DNA of 64,000 bases from JL08 sp039969355 (GCA_039969355.1 JBDVOA010000043.1:97296-161295), one strand, 5' to 3'. Counted from the stretch's first letter, positions 54,701 through 62,406 are shown. Translations and numbers: made by a program. The notes: generated by a model from the letters alone, not told the origin.

Positions 54701-56258
54701 ACACGGCAGAGGGGGTGTCATCCCCCATCGAAGCCAGAGATTCCTTGGCATCTTCCGCCATCGGCGCAAGAATTTGTTCCAGTTCCTCAATCGAATAGCC
54801 CGCAGCAATCTGGCGTTTGCGCAGTTCGGCACCGTTGAACATCGGCGCCTCTGTCACCGGGTCCAAAAGCGCGTCCAGCTCTTTGATCTTGCCGACCCAT
54901 TCGCCAAAGGGGAGCGCTGCCGCGAGTTTGTCTTTTATTTTCTTGTCGCGATATAGCCGCCCCTTCTTCATGTCGACGGCAATCAACTGACCGGGGCCAA
55001 GCGCGCCTTTTTCAACAACGCCAGCCTCGTTGATCGGGACCATCCCGGCCTCGGAACCGGCAATGAGCAATCCACTGCCCGTAACGATGTAGCGCATGGG
55101 GCGAAGCCCGTTGCGATCCAGCCCGGCGCAGACCCAGCGCCCATCTGTCATCGCAAGTGCGGCCGGGCCGTCCCAGGGTTCCATGACCGAGTTGCAATAT
55201 GAATACATGTCGCGCCAGGCCTGTGGCAATTCGATGGCCTGTTTGCTCCAGCTTTCAGGGACCAGCATGGTCTTGGCCATTGGGGCACTGCGTCCCGCCC
55301 GCACCAACACTTCGAACACCGCATCAAGTGCTGCAGAATCCGAGGAGCCGGCAGCAACAATCGGTTTGATGTCTTCCGCCATGTCACCGAACGTTGCCGA
55401 CGCCATGCGGATCTCGTGACTTTTCATCCAGTTGAGGTTTCCCTTGAGTGTGTTGATTTCCCCGTTATGGGCCAACATGCGAAAGGGTTGCGCCAACCAC
55501 CACTGTGGGAACGTATTGGTGGAATAACGCTGATGATAGATCGCGAACGCGCTTTCGAAACGTTCGTCCATCAAATCAGGGTAAAAGACTGCAACCTGCT
55601 CGGCCAGCATCATGCCTTTGTAGATAATGGACCGGCACGAAAGGGAGGCGACATAAAGCCCCTGCACCTGCGCGGCGGCGGCGGCTTTCTCTACTCGGCG
55701 GCGAATGACGTAGAGTTCCCTTTCAAAGGTATCTTCGTCTACGCCTTTGGAATTCCTGATAATAATCTGCTCAATCTCAGGGCGCGTCGCATTGGCCTTT
55801 TCGCCCAGACAAGTGATGTCGACAGGAACATGGCGCCAGCCATAGATATGGTACCCCATGCGCAGTACTTCGGTTTCCATTATGGTGCGGCAGGTTTCCT
55901 GCGCCCCAAAGTCGGTTCTGGGCAGGAATACCTGACCGACTGCAATCAGCTGATCCATGTGCGGTGTGTGGCCTGTGCGTTCAATCTGGTCATAGAAGAA
56001 GCCGACCGGGATCTGGACGTGAATGCCTGCGCCATCACCGGTTTTGCCGTCCGCATCCACGGCCCCGCGGTGCCAGATCGCCTTGAGCGCCTGAATGCCC
56101 TTTTCGACAACAGCGCGGCTTGGTCTGCCGTTCAGTGACACCACCAGACCAACGCCACATGAGGAATGTTCTTCAGATTCAGAATACATACCGTTTTCGG
56201 CCAACCATGCGCGTTTCGTTTCTTCGGCCCGCACCCAAGTGTCATCATAACCGGTCAT
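51726..56258 (-). CDS. gltB: Glutamate synthase (NADPH) large subunit
   Basis: Makes two glutamates from glutamine and 2-oxoglutarate. The 1510-residue length is canonical. The catalytic N-terminal Cys of the glutaminase domain follows a short propeptide (SEEHSSCGVGLVV), the FMN/Fe-S synthase domain contains GHNGGTGASPATSIKYAGLPWE and CPVGVCTQD, and the C-terminal GXGXG beta-helix holds GLSGGTIVVRP and NGCEYMTGGVAVILG. It follows gltD by 48 nt on the same strand, with gltD first. Confidence 0.98.
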   Translation of the reverse strand: MTGYDDTWVRAEETKRAWLAENGMYSESEEHSSCGVGLVVSLNGRPSRAVVEKGIQALKAIWHRGAVDADGKTGDGAGIHVQIPVGFFYDQIERTGHTPHMDQLIAVGQVFLPRTDFGAQETCRTIMETEVLRMGYHIYGWRHVPVDITCLGEKANATRPEIEQIIIRNSKGVDEDTFERELYVIRRRVEKAAAAAQVQGLYVASLSCRSIIYKGMMLAEQVAVFYPDLMDERFESAFAIYHQRYSTNTFPQWWLAQPFRMLAHNGEINTLKGNLNWMKSHEIRMASATFGDMAEDIKPIVAAGSSDSAALDAVFEVLVRAGRSAPMAKTMLVPESWSKQAIELPQAWRDMYSYCNSVMEPWDGPAALAMTDGRWVCAGLDRNGLRPMRYIVTGSGLLIAGSEAGMVPINEAGVVEKGALGPGQLIAVDMKKGRLYRDKKIKDKLAAALPFGEWVGKIKELDALLDPVTEAPMFNGAELRKRQIAAGYSIEELEQILAPMAEDAKESLASMGDDTPSAVLSKQYRPLSHFFRQNFSQVTNPPIDSLREYRVMSLKTRFGNLKNVLDEDGNQTEILVMDSPFIANEQFKDLRKHFNADLVEIDCSFAPGTNALSENLSRVRSEAEDAVRSGAGHIILTDHLSGDGRVAMPMILATSAVHSHLIRKGLRTFCSLTVRSAECIDPHYFAVLIGCGATIVNAYLAEDSLADRIDRGLLDGPLTEAVARYREAINQGLLKIMAKMGISVISSYRGGLNFEAVGLSRAMVAEYFPGMTSRISGIGVSGIQRKAEEVHARGWENGTDIMPIGGFYKARASGETHAWEATSMHMMQMACNKASYEMWKQYSAKMKSNPPIHLRDLLEIKPLGEPVPIEEVESITGIRKRFVTPGMSLGALSPEAHKTLNVAMNRIGAKSDSGEGGEDPAHFVPEPNGDNPSAKIKQVASGRFGVTAEYLNNCEELEIKVAQGAKPGEGGQLPGMKVTELIARLRHSTPGVMLISPPPHHDIYSIEDLAQLIYDLKQINPRCKVTVKLVASSGVGTIAAGVAKAKADIILISGHNGGTGASPATSIKYAGLPWEMGLTEAHQVLSMNKLRDRITLRTDGGLRTGRDIVMAAMMGAEEYGIGTAALIAMGCIMVRQCQSNTCPVGVCTQDDELRAKFTGNADKVVNLITFYATEVRELLASIGARSLDEVIGRADLLTQVSRGSAHLDDLDLNPMLITVDGASEIVYNRDKVRNEVPETLDAEIVRDAERFLKDGEKMQLSYAVQNTHRTVGTRTSSHIVQRFGMRNQLQPNHLTVKLGGSAGQSLGAFAAPGLKLEVSGDANDYVGKGLSGGTIVVRPTMSSPLVAANNTIIGNTVLYGATDGFLFAAGRAGERFAVRNSGAKAVIEGCGSNGCEYMTGGVAVILGEIGANFAAGMTGGMAYLYDPTGHSQTLMNMETVVTCPVTVSHWLSELEELVERHAAETGSQKAIDLLQHWDTEVGHFIQICPKEMLVHLPHPILLEEAAVPAE

Positions 56259-56306
56259 TCTGTTTCTCCTCTTGGTGGGGTCGTGTAAGTAGTGGATGTT
56301 CTGAGT

Positions 56307-57782
56307 TTACTCAGCCGCGATGGTTTGGGTGTCATTTAGCTGATCAAGAATGGCTTGCGCCGTGTCGCGCCCATCCTTGATCGCCCAAACAACAAGCGAT
56401 GCGCCACGTACAATATCGCCAACCGCATAGACACCCGGCATTGCTGTTGCGCCAGTGGTGAACTCGGCTTTCACCGTTCCCCATCGCGTCACTTCCAAGG
56501 CAGGCTCGCCCCACAGCACCGGCAAATCCTCGGGTTCAAATCCAAGGGCCTTGATCACTAATCCAGCTTCTTCAAAATAGTCAGAGTCCTCGATCAATTC
56601 CGGTGACTGACGACCCGAAGCGTCTGGTGCCCCCAGGCGCATCTTTTGCACCGTGACACCGCGCACATCGTTCAGCTGTGAGTCTTTTGCTTTCGGGTCC
56701 ATAGCGCGGCGATCGGAAACAAATTCTTTTGGCGCGGTCTGCCATTCAAAGATGACGCCTTCTTCCTCGGCATTCTGAACTTCGCGCTGGGAGCCGGGCA
56801 TATTGGCACGGTCCCGCCGGTAAAGGCATTTTACTGACGTGGCCCCCTGACGAACAGAGGTGCGGACGCAATCCATTGCTGTGTCACCACCCCCGATAAC
56901 GACAACACGCTTGCCTTGGGCATTCAGCACGCCTGAGTCAAACTCGGGTACTGCATCGCCAAAACTCTTGCGGTTGCTGGCTGTCAGGAAATCAATTGCG
57001 TCGACAATACCACCCGCGGTGCTGCCTGGAATGTCTAAGTCTCGAGTCTTGTAGACGCCAGTGGCAATCACAACGGCATCGTGACGGGCGCGGATGTCTT
57101 TGAATCCGATATCTTTGCCGACCGTGCAGTTAAGTTGAAAATCTACGCCGCCTTGCGCCAATTGATCACTGCGGCGCATGACGACGTCTTTCTCAAGTTT
57201 GAAACCGGGTATGCCGTAGGTTAACAGCCCTCCGGCGCGGTCGTAACTGTCATAGACAGTCACCTGAACGCCGGCACGACGCAGCACATCAGCGGCCGCC
57301 AGACCACCCGGACCCGCGCCAATGATTCCAACCGATTCGGAACGTTCCTGCGTGGGCTCGATGGGCTGCACCCAACCCTGTTCCCAAGCGGTATCCGTGA
57401 TGTATTTTTCGACAGATCCAATCGTGACCGTGCCATGGCCGGACTGTTCGATGACGCAATTGCCTTCGCACAGTCGGTCCTGCGGGCAGATACGGCCGCA
57501 AATTTCGGGGAAAGTGTTTGTTGCCTGACTCAGGTCGTAGGCCTCGCGCAAACGCCCTTGCGCTGTGAGGCGCAGCCAATCAGGGATGTTATTGTGCAGC
57601 GGGCAATGCGTCTGGCAATAAGGCACCCCGCACTGGCTGCACCGGCTGGATTGTTCCTTGGCCTTTGCGTCAGCGTATTCCGCATAGATTTCATTGAAAT
57701 CCTCACGGCGCGCATTGGCATCACGCTTGGTTGGCATATCCCGCCCGATCTGCACAAACTTCAACATCGGTTGCTTGGCCAC
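56307..57782 (-). CDS. gltD: Glutamate synthase (NADPH) small subunit
   Basis: Supplies electrons from NADPH to GltB. The 491-residue product has N-terminal 4Fe-4S cysteines (CSQCGVPYCQTHCPLHNNIP; CGRICPQDRLCEGNC), the FAD motif GIIGAGPGGLAAADVL and the NADPH motif VVIGGGDTAMDCVRTSVRQGA. The pair with gltB makes it GltD rather than a related pyrimidine or sulfide oxidoreductase. Confidence 0.97.
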   Translation of the reverse strand: MAKQPMLKFVQIGRDMPTKRDANARREDFNEIYAEYADAKAKEQSSRCSQCGVPYCQTHCPLHNNIPDWLRLTAQGRLREAYDLSQATNTFPEICGRICPQDRLCEGNCVIEQSGHGTVTIGSVEKYITDTAWEQGWVQPIEPTQERSESVGIIGAGPGGLAAADVLRRAGVQVTVYDSYDRAGGLLTYGIPGFKLEKDVVMRRSDQLAQGGVDFQLNCTVGKDIGFKDIRARHDAVVIATGVYKTRDLDIPGSTAGGIVDAIDFLTASNRKSFGDAVPEFDSGVLNAQGKRVVVIGGGDTAMDCVRTSVRQGATSVKCLYRRDRANMPGSQREVQNAEEEGVIFEWQTAPKEFVSDRRAMDPKAKDSQLNDVRGVTVQKMRLGAPDASGRQSPELIEDSDYFEEAGLVIKALGFEPEDLPVLWGEPALEVTRWGTVKAEFTTGATAMPGVYAVGDIVRGASLVVWAIKDGRDTAQAILDQLNDTQTIAAE

Positions 57783-57831
57783 GATCTCGACTCCCCCAAT
57801 CGGTCCTTCCCGCTGTCTTTAGATCACAGTG

Positions 57832-57872
57832 AAAAGGAAATAAAGTCATATATTCTGTCCTAAATTCCTTTT
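57832..57872. repeat. Inverted repeat upstream of gltD
   Basis: Arms AAAAGGAA and TTCCTTTT (8 nt) around a 25-nt spacer, centred about 70 nt before the gltD start in the divergent gltD/uppP region. A regulatory role is possible but nothing confirms it. Confidence 0.35.
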
Positions 57873-58009
57873 AATGACGCTCGTATGACTGCAAGCGGTG
57901 ATAATTCGCTCATTTTAAGTAAGTTGTGCTTACCTATTTACGAGCTTTTCATTTAACCAAAAGAATTTATACGAACGCTGACAGGCTGACGCAGCGGGAC
58001 CGCCGACCT

Positions 58010-58813
58010 ATGACATCGTTTCATCTGATCCTAATCGCCATAATTCAGGGCGTGACCGAATTCCTGCCGGTCTCGTCCTCGGGTCATCTGATCCTCTTGC
58101 CCCAACTCACCGGAATGCAGGATCAGGGTCAGGTTATTGATGTCGCGGTGCACGTTGGGTCGCTGGTAGCCGTCATCCTCTATTTTTGGGCCGATGTTAA
58201 GGAAGCGTGCCTAGGCATGACCCGGCTCATACGAGGCAAAGTTGACACACCCGCGGCATCACTGGCCCTTGGTTTATGTATCGCAACCGTGCCTGTCGTG
58301 TTGGCCGGTTTGGTACTAAAGCTGACAGGGTGGAATGAGATGTTGCGATCTGTCGCGCTGATCGGATGGACCATGTTGATTTTCGGGGTCGTGCTTTATT
58401 GGGCAGACCGCACCGGTGGCACAACCAAAGATATCGGGCGCTGGACCTTAAAAGATGCAGTTATAATGGGTTGCTGGCAGGCAGTTGCTTTGCTGCCCGG
58501 AACTTCGCGTTCCGGAATTGTAATCACCGGAGCGCGGCGTCTGGGGTATAATCGCCAGGACTCCGCACGCATTTCGATGCTGATGTCGATCCCCACGATC
58601 ATCGCCTCTGGCCTTCTGATCGGTGCAGAAGTCCTGACGACGGCGGATGCCACGGCCGCCCGGAACGGCGCAATCGCAGCGGTTTTCTCGTGCATTGCGG
58701 CTTTGATTGCTCTTTCTTTAATGATGCGGTTGTTACGCAGCATCAGTTTCACGCCTTACGTGATCTACCGGGTAGCATTGGGTCTTGTTTTACTTGTTTT
58801 AGCATACAGCTAG
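58010..58813 (+). CDS. uppP: Undecaprenyl-diphosphatase UppP (BacA)
   Basis: Recycles undecaprenyl pyrophosphate to the monophosphate carrier for cell-wall synthesis; known to give bacitracin resistance. The 267-residue polytopic membrane protein has GVTEFLPVSSSGHLIL and LLPGTSRSGIVITGARRLGY, the two catalytic motifs. The start at MTSFHLILIA (58010) gives the standard N-terminus; the longer frame to 57926 does not. The 3' end overlaps the convergent gene by four bases. Confidence 0.96.
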   Translation: MTSFHLILIAIIQGVTEFLPVSSSGHLILLPQLTGMQDQGQVIDVAVHVGSLVAVILYFWADVKEACLGMTRLIRGKVDTPAASLALGLCIATVPVVLAGLVLKLTGWNEMLRSVALIGWTMLIFGVVLYWADRTGGTTKDIGRWTLKDAVIMGCWQAVALLPGTSRSGIVITGARRLGYNRQDSARISMLMSIPTIIASGLLIGAEVLTTADATAARNGAIAAVFSCIAALIALSLMMRLLRSISFTPYVIYRVALGLVLLVLAYS

Positions 58814-59790
58814 ACCCGAAGGTTTTTTGCCGAGTCCTTGATCGCGTCATACTGACCCGAGGGCCGGAAACGCCAGAGATAGTCTGGCAATACCGTCTCT
58901 AGCGCGGTTGGTCTTATCCCTAAATCGGCAAATCCCCTCGCATCAGCCGAAACCACATTGTCGACACGCAAATTGTTTACCTGATCTTTTGTCAGTGGCG
59001 CGGATATTAGGCCACCCGACATTTTCTGCATGATATCGAAACTGGACCCCATAATCGACGCGACCCAGAACGGAATGTTCAACACCATCTTGCGTCGGTG
59101 GATCACCGTTAACATCTCACCCATTAGCGCCCTAAAGCTGCGAACATCGGGGCCGCCAAGTTCATATATGCCTGCAGAAGCGCCACCAGTAACGCCCAAA
59201 GCGGCCGCTTTCGCTACATCATCGACAAAGACAGGCTGAAATTTTGTCTCTGCACCCACAACCGGCAAAACCGGCCCCATTCGTGACATGCCGGCAAATC
59301 GGTTGAAAAATTGATCTTCCGCACCAAAAATGACAGAAGGGCGCAGGATCACGGCATCAGGCATATGTTCCAGAACACCTGCCTCGCCTTCAGCCTTGGT
59401 GCAGGCATACTCGCTTTCTGACTCCTCATCCGCTCCAATGGCCGAGACATGTACCAGAGTACTAATACCTTGTTCCGACGCGAGCCGCGCCACACGGGTT
59501 GCCCCCTCGGCCTGAACCGTTTCAAAGCGATTCTTGCCACTCTCGGCAAGGATGCCTACGCAGTTCACAACTGCATCCGCCCCCTGCATCGCAGAGGCAA
59601 CCGACGCATCGTCGCGAATGTTGCACAACACCGGCTCTACCTGACCGACAACACCGTAAGGTCTCACAAAAATGGCCTCGTTGGGGCGGCGCACCGCAAC
59701 TCGCACACGCCAGCCCTCCTTTGCCATGCGCCGTGCGATGTATCGCCCGACAAATCCGGACCCGCCGTAGATGGTGACCAGTTTGGACAT
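58810..59790 (-). CDS. NDUFA9-like SDR protein (complex I-associated)
   Basis: A 326-residue extended SDR protein with the modified nucleotide motif VTIYGGSGFVGRYIARRM, VNCVGILAESGKNRFETV, HVSAIGADEESESEYACTK and ILRPSVIFGAEDQFFNRF. It resembles the mitochondrial complex I subunit NDUFA9 and its alphaproteobacterial relatives; a stabilising or assembly role is inferred. AGGAGG seven bases before the ATG at 59790 fixes the start; the frame extends to 60000 but covers the tRNA promoter. Confidence 0.9.
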   Translation of the reverse strand: MSKLVTIYGGSGFVGRYIARRMAKEGWRVRVAVRRPNEAIFVRPYGVVGQVEPVLCNIRDDASVASAMQGADAVVNCVGILAESGKNRFETVQAEGATRVARLASEQGISTLVHVSAIGADEESESEYACTKAEGEAGVLEHMPDAVILRPSVIFGAEDQFFNRFAGMSRMGPVLPVVGAETKFQPVFVDDVAKAAALGVTGGASAGIYELGGPDVRSFRALMGEMLTVIHRRKMVLNIPFWVASIMGSSFDIMQKMSGGLISAPLTKDQVNNLRVDNVVSADARGFADLGIRPTALETVLPDYLWRFRPSGQYDAIKDSAKNLRV

Positions 59791-59961
59791 GAGAGCCTCC
59801 TGCAAATTAAGCTCTTTTGGATGTACAGGTGGAGCGCCCGTCAAACAAGGCGCATTTGAAGCAACAGAACTCTGTGTAGTTTTGGGAGGGGTCATGGTCC
59901 ATTCTGGGCGCTGTTGTCTGTGCTTGCCCTTACTGCATGAGTTCATGCCCAGAAATACCGT

Positions 59962-59990
59962 TTGACACCTTGACCTGCGCGGCGTAATTG
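59962..59990 (+). promoter_or_regulatory. Sigma-70 promoter of tRNA-Leu
   Basis: TTGACA (59962-59967), a 17-nt spacer and TAATTG (59985-59990), placing a start about 10 nt before the tRNA. Confidence 0.8.
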
Positions 59991-60007
59991 CACGGCTCAC
60001 GACACCT

Positions 60008-60093
60008 GCCCAGGTGGCGGAATGGTAGACGCGCTAGCTTCAGGTGCTAGTACTCGCAAGGGTGTGGAGGTTCGAGTCCTCTCCTGGGCACCA
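60008..60093 (+). tRNA. tRNA-Leu (anticodon CAG)
   Basis: An 86-nt cloverleaf with encoded CCA. The acceptor GCCCAGG pairs with CCTGGGC (60083-60089), the anticodon stem CTAGC/GCTAG holds the loop TTCAGGT with CAG at 60041-60043, a long variable arm (class II) follows, and the T-loop is GTTCGAGTC. It decodes CUG. A gene-poor, accessory-looking stretch begins directly downstream. Confidence 0.97.
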
Positions 60094-60451
60094 AGTCTCC
60101 ATACAAAACTTTGATAAATAACGATAAATTATAACGCTTGTTAATTATCCCCTGATTTATCCCCCGATTGTGTTTTCCAACAACCCAATGCAACTCGATT
60201 CAGGATTTCGCCATGATCCGCCCCAATTCAGCCACCATAAACGCCAGATGCTTTGCGTCGGCCTGCCTGACTTGTTCGCGTTTTCGCAGATAACCAAATC
60301 CGTCGGAAAAAGAGCGCTGCCAGAGGTTTGAACGCTTTGAACTAGCTTTCTTACAAGTGCTATGCATCCAACCTCTCGGCCAATCCCAAACGCGAATTGC
60401 AGAACCAAACCTAACGCCCGATGGGGCAGTGAAGGAAATTCGAAGCAAGAC
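60094..60451. other. Gene-poor stretch downstream of tRNA-Leu
   Basis: AT-rich for the first 80 nt (ATAACGATAAATTATAACG). Overlapping minus-strand frames of 82 and 130 codons lie here (60200-60448 and 60157-60549). Neither shows a recognisable family or ribosome-binding site, and both lie at or beyond the terminator of the SNase gene. I see no integrase, no copy of the tRNA 3' end and no other supported feature. Confidence 0.5.
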
Positions 60452-60491
60452 AAAAAAAGGCCCGCCGCGATACTATTGAGCACGCGACGGG
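60452..60491 (-). terminator. Intrinsic terminator after the SNase-like gene
   Basis: On the minus strand, arms CCCGTCGCG and CGCGGCGGG (one mismatch) enclose a 13-nt loop and are followed by CCTTTTTTT, about 50 nt after the SNase stop. Confidence 0.85.
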
Positions 60492-60542
60492 TCATTTGTG
60501 TCTGCCACCCCATTGATATGTTCAGATTGCCTTGGAAACCGG

Positions 60543-60932
60543 CTAACAATACCCGGCCTGTCTAAGCCGCGACCGCGCGCCAGCGGGTTCTAACTTTCGA
60601 TAACGCCCGCCAGAATAGCGACGGCAATCCAGAGCATATCCATCTGCAATCATGACCGCCCCAATGTCATTTCCGTCTTCTGTGAAGCACACACCAACCC
60701 AGCGGTCATGAGTTCGCTCGCCATTTAGTTCACATGTTAGGGTTTTGCCGCGTACATAGTGCTTCATTGCTGCGTTGGCTTGGTTGCCTGCCTGAGTACC
60801 ATTCTCGGGAGCATCAACTCCGTTAAGGCGGATCGGGACGCCATTGACAACAATCGTATCAGCGTCGCGAACCTCGGTCACTTTGCCGGAGACCGTTTGA
60901 GCAGCGTCAGCACTGGATGCCAGGCGGATCAT
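60543..60932 (-). CDS. Thermonuclease-family (SNase-like) protein, signal peptide interrupted
   Basis: A 129-residue staphylococcal-nuclease-like domain. DADTIVVNGVPIRLNGVDAPE carries the calcium-binding Asp residues and the first catalytic Arg and Glu, and ERTHDRWVGVCF the later Arg. Relatives are exported nucleases. From the ATG at 60932 there is no convincing signal peptide. Eleven codons upstream in the same frame is an ATG giving MKRLLTN, then TAA at 60942-60944, then TAAMIRLASSADA; replacing that stop with a sense codon would restore a plausible signal peptide. The gene may therefore encode a cytoplasmic or inactive remnant. Confidence 0.75.
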   Translation of the reverse strand: MIRLASSADAAQTVSGKVTEVRDADTIVVNGVPIRLNGVDAPENGTQAGNQANAAMKHYVRGKTLTCELNGERTHDRWVGVCFTEDGNDIGAVMIADGYALDCRRYSGGRYRKLEPAGARSRLRQAGYC

Positions 60933-61236
60933 TGCGGCTGTTTAGTTTGTCAACAATCGTTTCATAGAAAAAATCCCAAGGCGCTTTAGAAGCAATGACA
61001 AGGTTTCGCATCCACGAGCTAGCATTGCCCAAAGCGACTGACCAGCACATTACAAGCTGACTAATTGTATGTCGGTCCACCTCAACTTTAGGAGGTATTC
61101 GTGCTCTCAGCAGCGCAATCCAAGGATGTTTTTCTACTCACAAACCCATATTATGCTCACTCAGACCCGACTTTTAACACTCTGTTAAGGGAACGAGATG
61201 CATTTATATTAACGTTGTAAAAGTAGAGAGTATGTC
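60933..61236. other. Intergenic region holding only a CtrA-type site
   Basis: About 300 nt between the SNase-like gene and the first small gene. Apart from the truncated signal-peptide codons (60933-60965) and the TTAA-N7-TTAA site at 61174 I see no gene, hairpin or repeat. Confidence 0.5.
61174..61188 (+). promoter_or_regulatory. CtrA-type site upstream of small gene A1
   Basis: A perfect TTAA-N7-TTAA, the CtrA recognition pattern of Alphaproteobacteria, ending 48 nt before the A1 start. Confidence 0.75.
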
Positions 61237-61413
61237 ATGAGTATTGAATTTATCGCACGGGCGAATGCCATCGTTCAGAATCTTGAAGAACAGGGACTGA
61301 CTGGCACCGCCACCGCAATGGGTCAGGTCGTAGCTGACTATGAACGTAGTGCAAGAGAGTCACAGTCCGCCATCCCGTTGAACGAACAATTCCGTTTGGT
61401 GTCCCGTAGTTAA
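61237..61413 (+). CDS. Small protein A1 of duplicated CtrA-linked module
   Basis: A 58-residue protein, MSIEFIARANAIVQNLEEQG..., that I do not recognise. The first 38 residues are amphipathic and helix-prone (IARANAIVQNLEEQG, AMGQVVADYERSAR); the tail is Ser/Arg-rich. It has no signal peptide, membrane segment or cysteine. A2 (61876-62052) has the same length and the conserved core EFI-R-NAIV--LE--G---TA-AM--V--DYE-S. Conservation between the copies is the main evidence that this short frame is a gene. Its stop codon lies inside the next CtrA-type site. Confidence 0.75.
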   Translation: MSIEFIARANAIVQNLEEQGLTGTATAMGQVVADYERSARESQSAIPLNEQFRLVSRS

Positions 61414-61424
61414 CATTCCGTTAA
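61410..61424 (+). promoter_or_regulatory. CtrA-type site between A1 and B1
   Basis: A perfect TTAA-N7-TTAA. The first TTAA overlaps the A1 stop codon (TAA at 61411-61413), and the site ends 44 nt before B1. Confidence 0.75.
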
Positions 61425-61468
61425 CTCTCCGCCAGCAGATTCCTACTGAGCAACAATGGAGTATTTTG

Positions 61469-61660
61469 ATGGTGCAGGGCACTTGGTTCGTGGACGCTCT
61501 CAAGGACTTATCGGAATTTGCTCGGGAAGAAGGGCTTGAAGACGTCTTGGTAGGTCTGTCTCATGTCTTGGAAACCTATGCCGCTGAAGTGGGCCTAAAC
61601 GAGCACCAGCAAGACGAAGCCTTTGAGAGTCTAGCCCATGCTATGCGAGTGAGGAGCTAG
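61469..61660 (+). CDS. Small protein B1 of duplicated CtrA-linked module
   Basis: A 63-residue acidic helical protein starting MVQGTWFVDALKDLSEFARE. No family is recognised. The conserved core shared with B2 is MVQ-TWF--ALKDLSEFA-EE--E-VL-GLS--LETYA-E-G. It ends soon after the core, while B2 has about 40 more residues. GGAG lies 7 nt before the ATG at 61469; a TTG codon just upstream is rejected because B2 starts at the same MVQ. It is soluble, with no cysteine. Confidence 0.75.
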   Translation: MVQGTWFVDALKDLSEFAREEGLEDVLVGLSHVLETYAAEVGLNEHQQDEAFESLAHAMRVRS

Positions 61661-61810
61661 TTCAGCGACAGGCGGCGTGCAAAGTCTGCAGAGCTTCTGT
61701 TGGGAGAAGGATCCATCGTTCCAGTTTCGGCTGGCTAGGGTTGGACCTTTTGAGTTGCCTTGAGTACTGATCGCAGCGTGTGGCGGAATTTGGCCTATTT
61801 CTATTTCGTG

Positions 61811-61825
61811 TTAAGGCTTCATTAA
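61811..61825 (+). promoter_or_regulatory. CtrA-type site upstream of A2
   Basis: A perfect TTAA-N7-TTAA ending 50 nt before the A2 start, within the roughly 215-nt gap between the two modules. That gap holds no other feature I can support. Confidence 0.75.
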
Positions 61826-61875
61826 GGGAATCGACCCCTATTGTTTCAAAGCCTGAAACAATTGAGGTGAAATGC

Positions 61876-62052
61876 ATGAACCAAGAATTTATTTCGCGAT
61901 CAAACGCCATCGTCCTCGAATTGGAAAGACGTGGGCAAAATGCGACCGCAGATGCCATGCGGGCTGTGATAACTGACTATGAGAATAGCCAAAAGCGGAA
62001 TGAAGAAACCCGTATGACCAATTGCAAACTTGTTGCTACACCGAGCACTTAA
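61876..62052 (+). CDS. Small protein A2 of duplicated CtrA-linked module
   Basis: A 58-residue protein starting MNQEFISRSNAIVLELERRG, the paralogue of A1 with identical length. The core residues are kept while the C-terminal 20 have diverged completely, so the N-terminal helix pair is likely the functional part. It has one Cys in the tail. TGAGGTG lies about 7 nt before the ATG at 61876. The stop codon overlaps the triple TTAA array. Confidence 0.75.
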   Translation: MNQEFISRSNAIVLELERRGQNATADAMRAVITDYENSQKRNEETRMTNCKLVATPST

Positions 62053-62074
62053 CCCGTCCTTAACCCCCTTTTAA
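62049..62074 (+). promoter_or_regulatory. Triple CtrA half-site array between A2 and B2
   Basis: TTAA-N7-TTAA-N7-TTAA: three half-sites in exact 11-nt register (two overlapping perfect sites). The first overlaps the A2 stop codon and the array ends 47 nt before B2. Confidence 0.8.
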
Positions 62075-62121
62075 CCCGCGTAATCCAACTTCTCGACTCG
62101 GGACAATTGGAGACGTGATAA

Positions 62122-62406
62122 ATGGTACAAAACACTTGGTTCCTCAACGCACTTAAAGACCTTTCAGAATTCGCAGAAGAAGAGAAAATCGAAGGTGTCT
62201 TAGAAGGGCTTTCCGTCGCGCTGGAGACTTATGCAAACGAAGCAGGCGTCGATGTTGATCAACACAATGAAATTCTCAAGCTATTGGGCGGTGACAGGTC
62301 GTTGACAACGCAAGTTTGGGAAACCAGTCCCCAAGGTGATGTGGCCAGTAGCCAGCTTTTGCAGATGCCGGGTAAAGGCTTGAACGGATCTGTCAAAAAC
62401 CAATGA
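62122..62406 (+). CDS. Small protein B2 of duplicated CtrA-linked module
   Basis: A 94-residue paralogue of B1. The same N-terminal core (MVQNTWFLNALKDLSEFAEE, then VLEGLSVALETYANEAG) is followed by a longer polar tail (GDVASSQLLQMPGKGLNG) absent from B1. It is acidic in the core, with no membrane segment or known motif. TTGGAGACG lies about 9 nt before the ATG. It is followed by a further CtrA-like site and a terminator. Confidence 0.75.
   Translation: MVQNTWFLNALKDLSEFAEEEKIEGVLEGLSVALETYANEAGVDVDQHNEILKLLGGDRSLTTQVWETSPQGDVASSQLLQMPGKGLNGSVKNQ

Larger units (their letters stand above)
61174..62406 (+). repeat. Tandem duplication of a two-gene small-protein module (A1-B1-A2-B2)
   Basis: Gene pairs 61237-61413/61469-61660 and 61876-62052/62122-62406 are paralogous in the same order and spacing. 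A1 and A2 are both exactly 58 residues (21 of the first 38 identical). B1 and B2 share 30 of their first 42 residues. Every gene has at least one CtrA-type site 44-50 nt before its start. The DNA is well diverged, so the duplication is old and selection has kept both copies. Confidence 0.85.

Noticed and set aside
55416..56138. 240-codon plus-strand frame antisense to gltB
   Set aside because: Shadow of a canonical gltB with all motifs intact on the other strand.
60008..60093. Attachment-site duplication of the tRNA-Leu 3' end
   Set aside because: No copy of the last 15 or more tRNA bases was found downstream within the window.
60157..60549. Overlapping minus-strand frames of 130 and 82 codons after tRNA-Leu
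   Set aside because: They shadow each other, lie at or beyond the SNase terminator and show no motif; a degraded gene is possible but unsupported.
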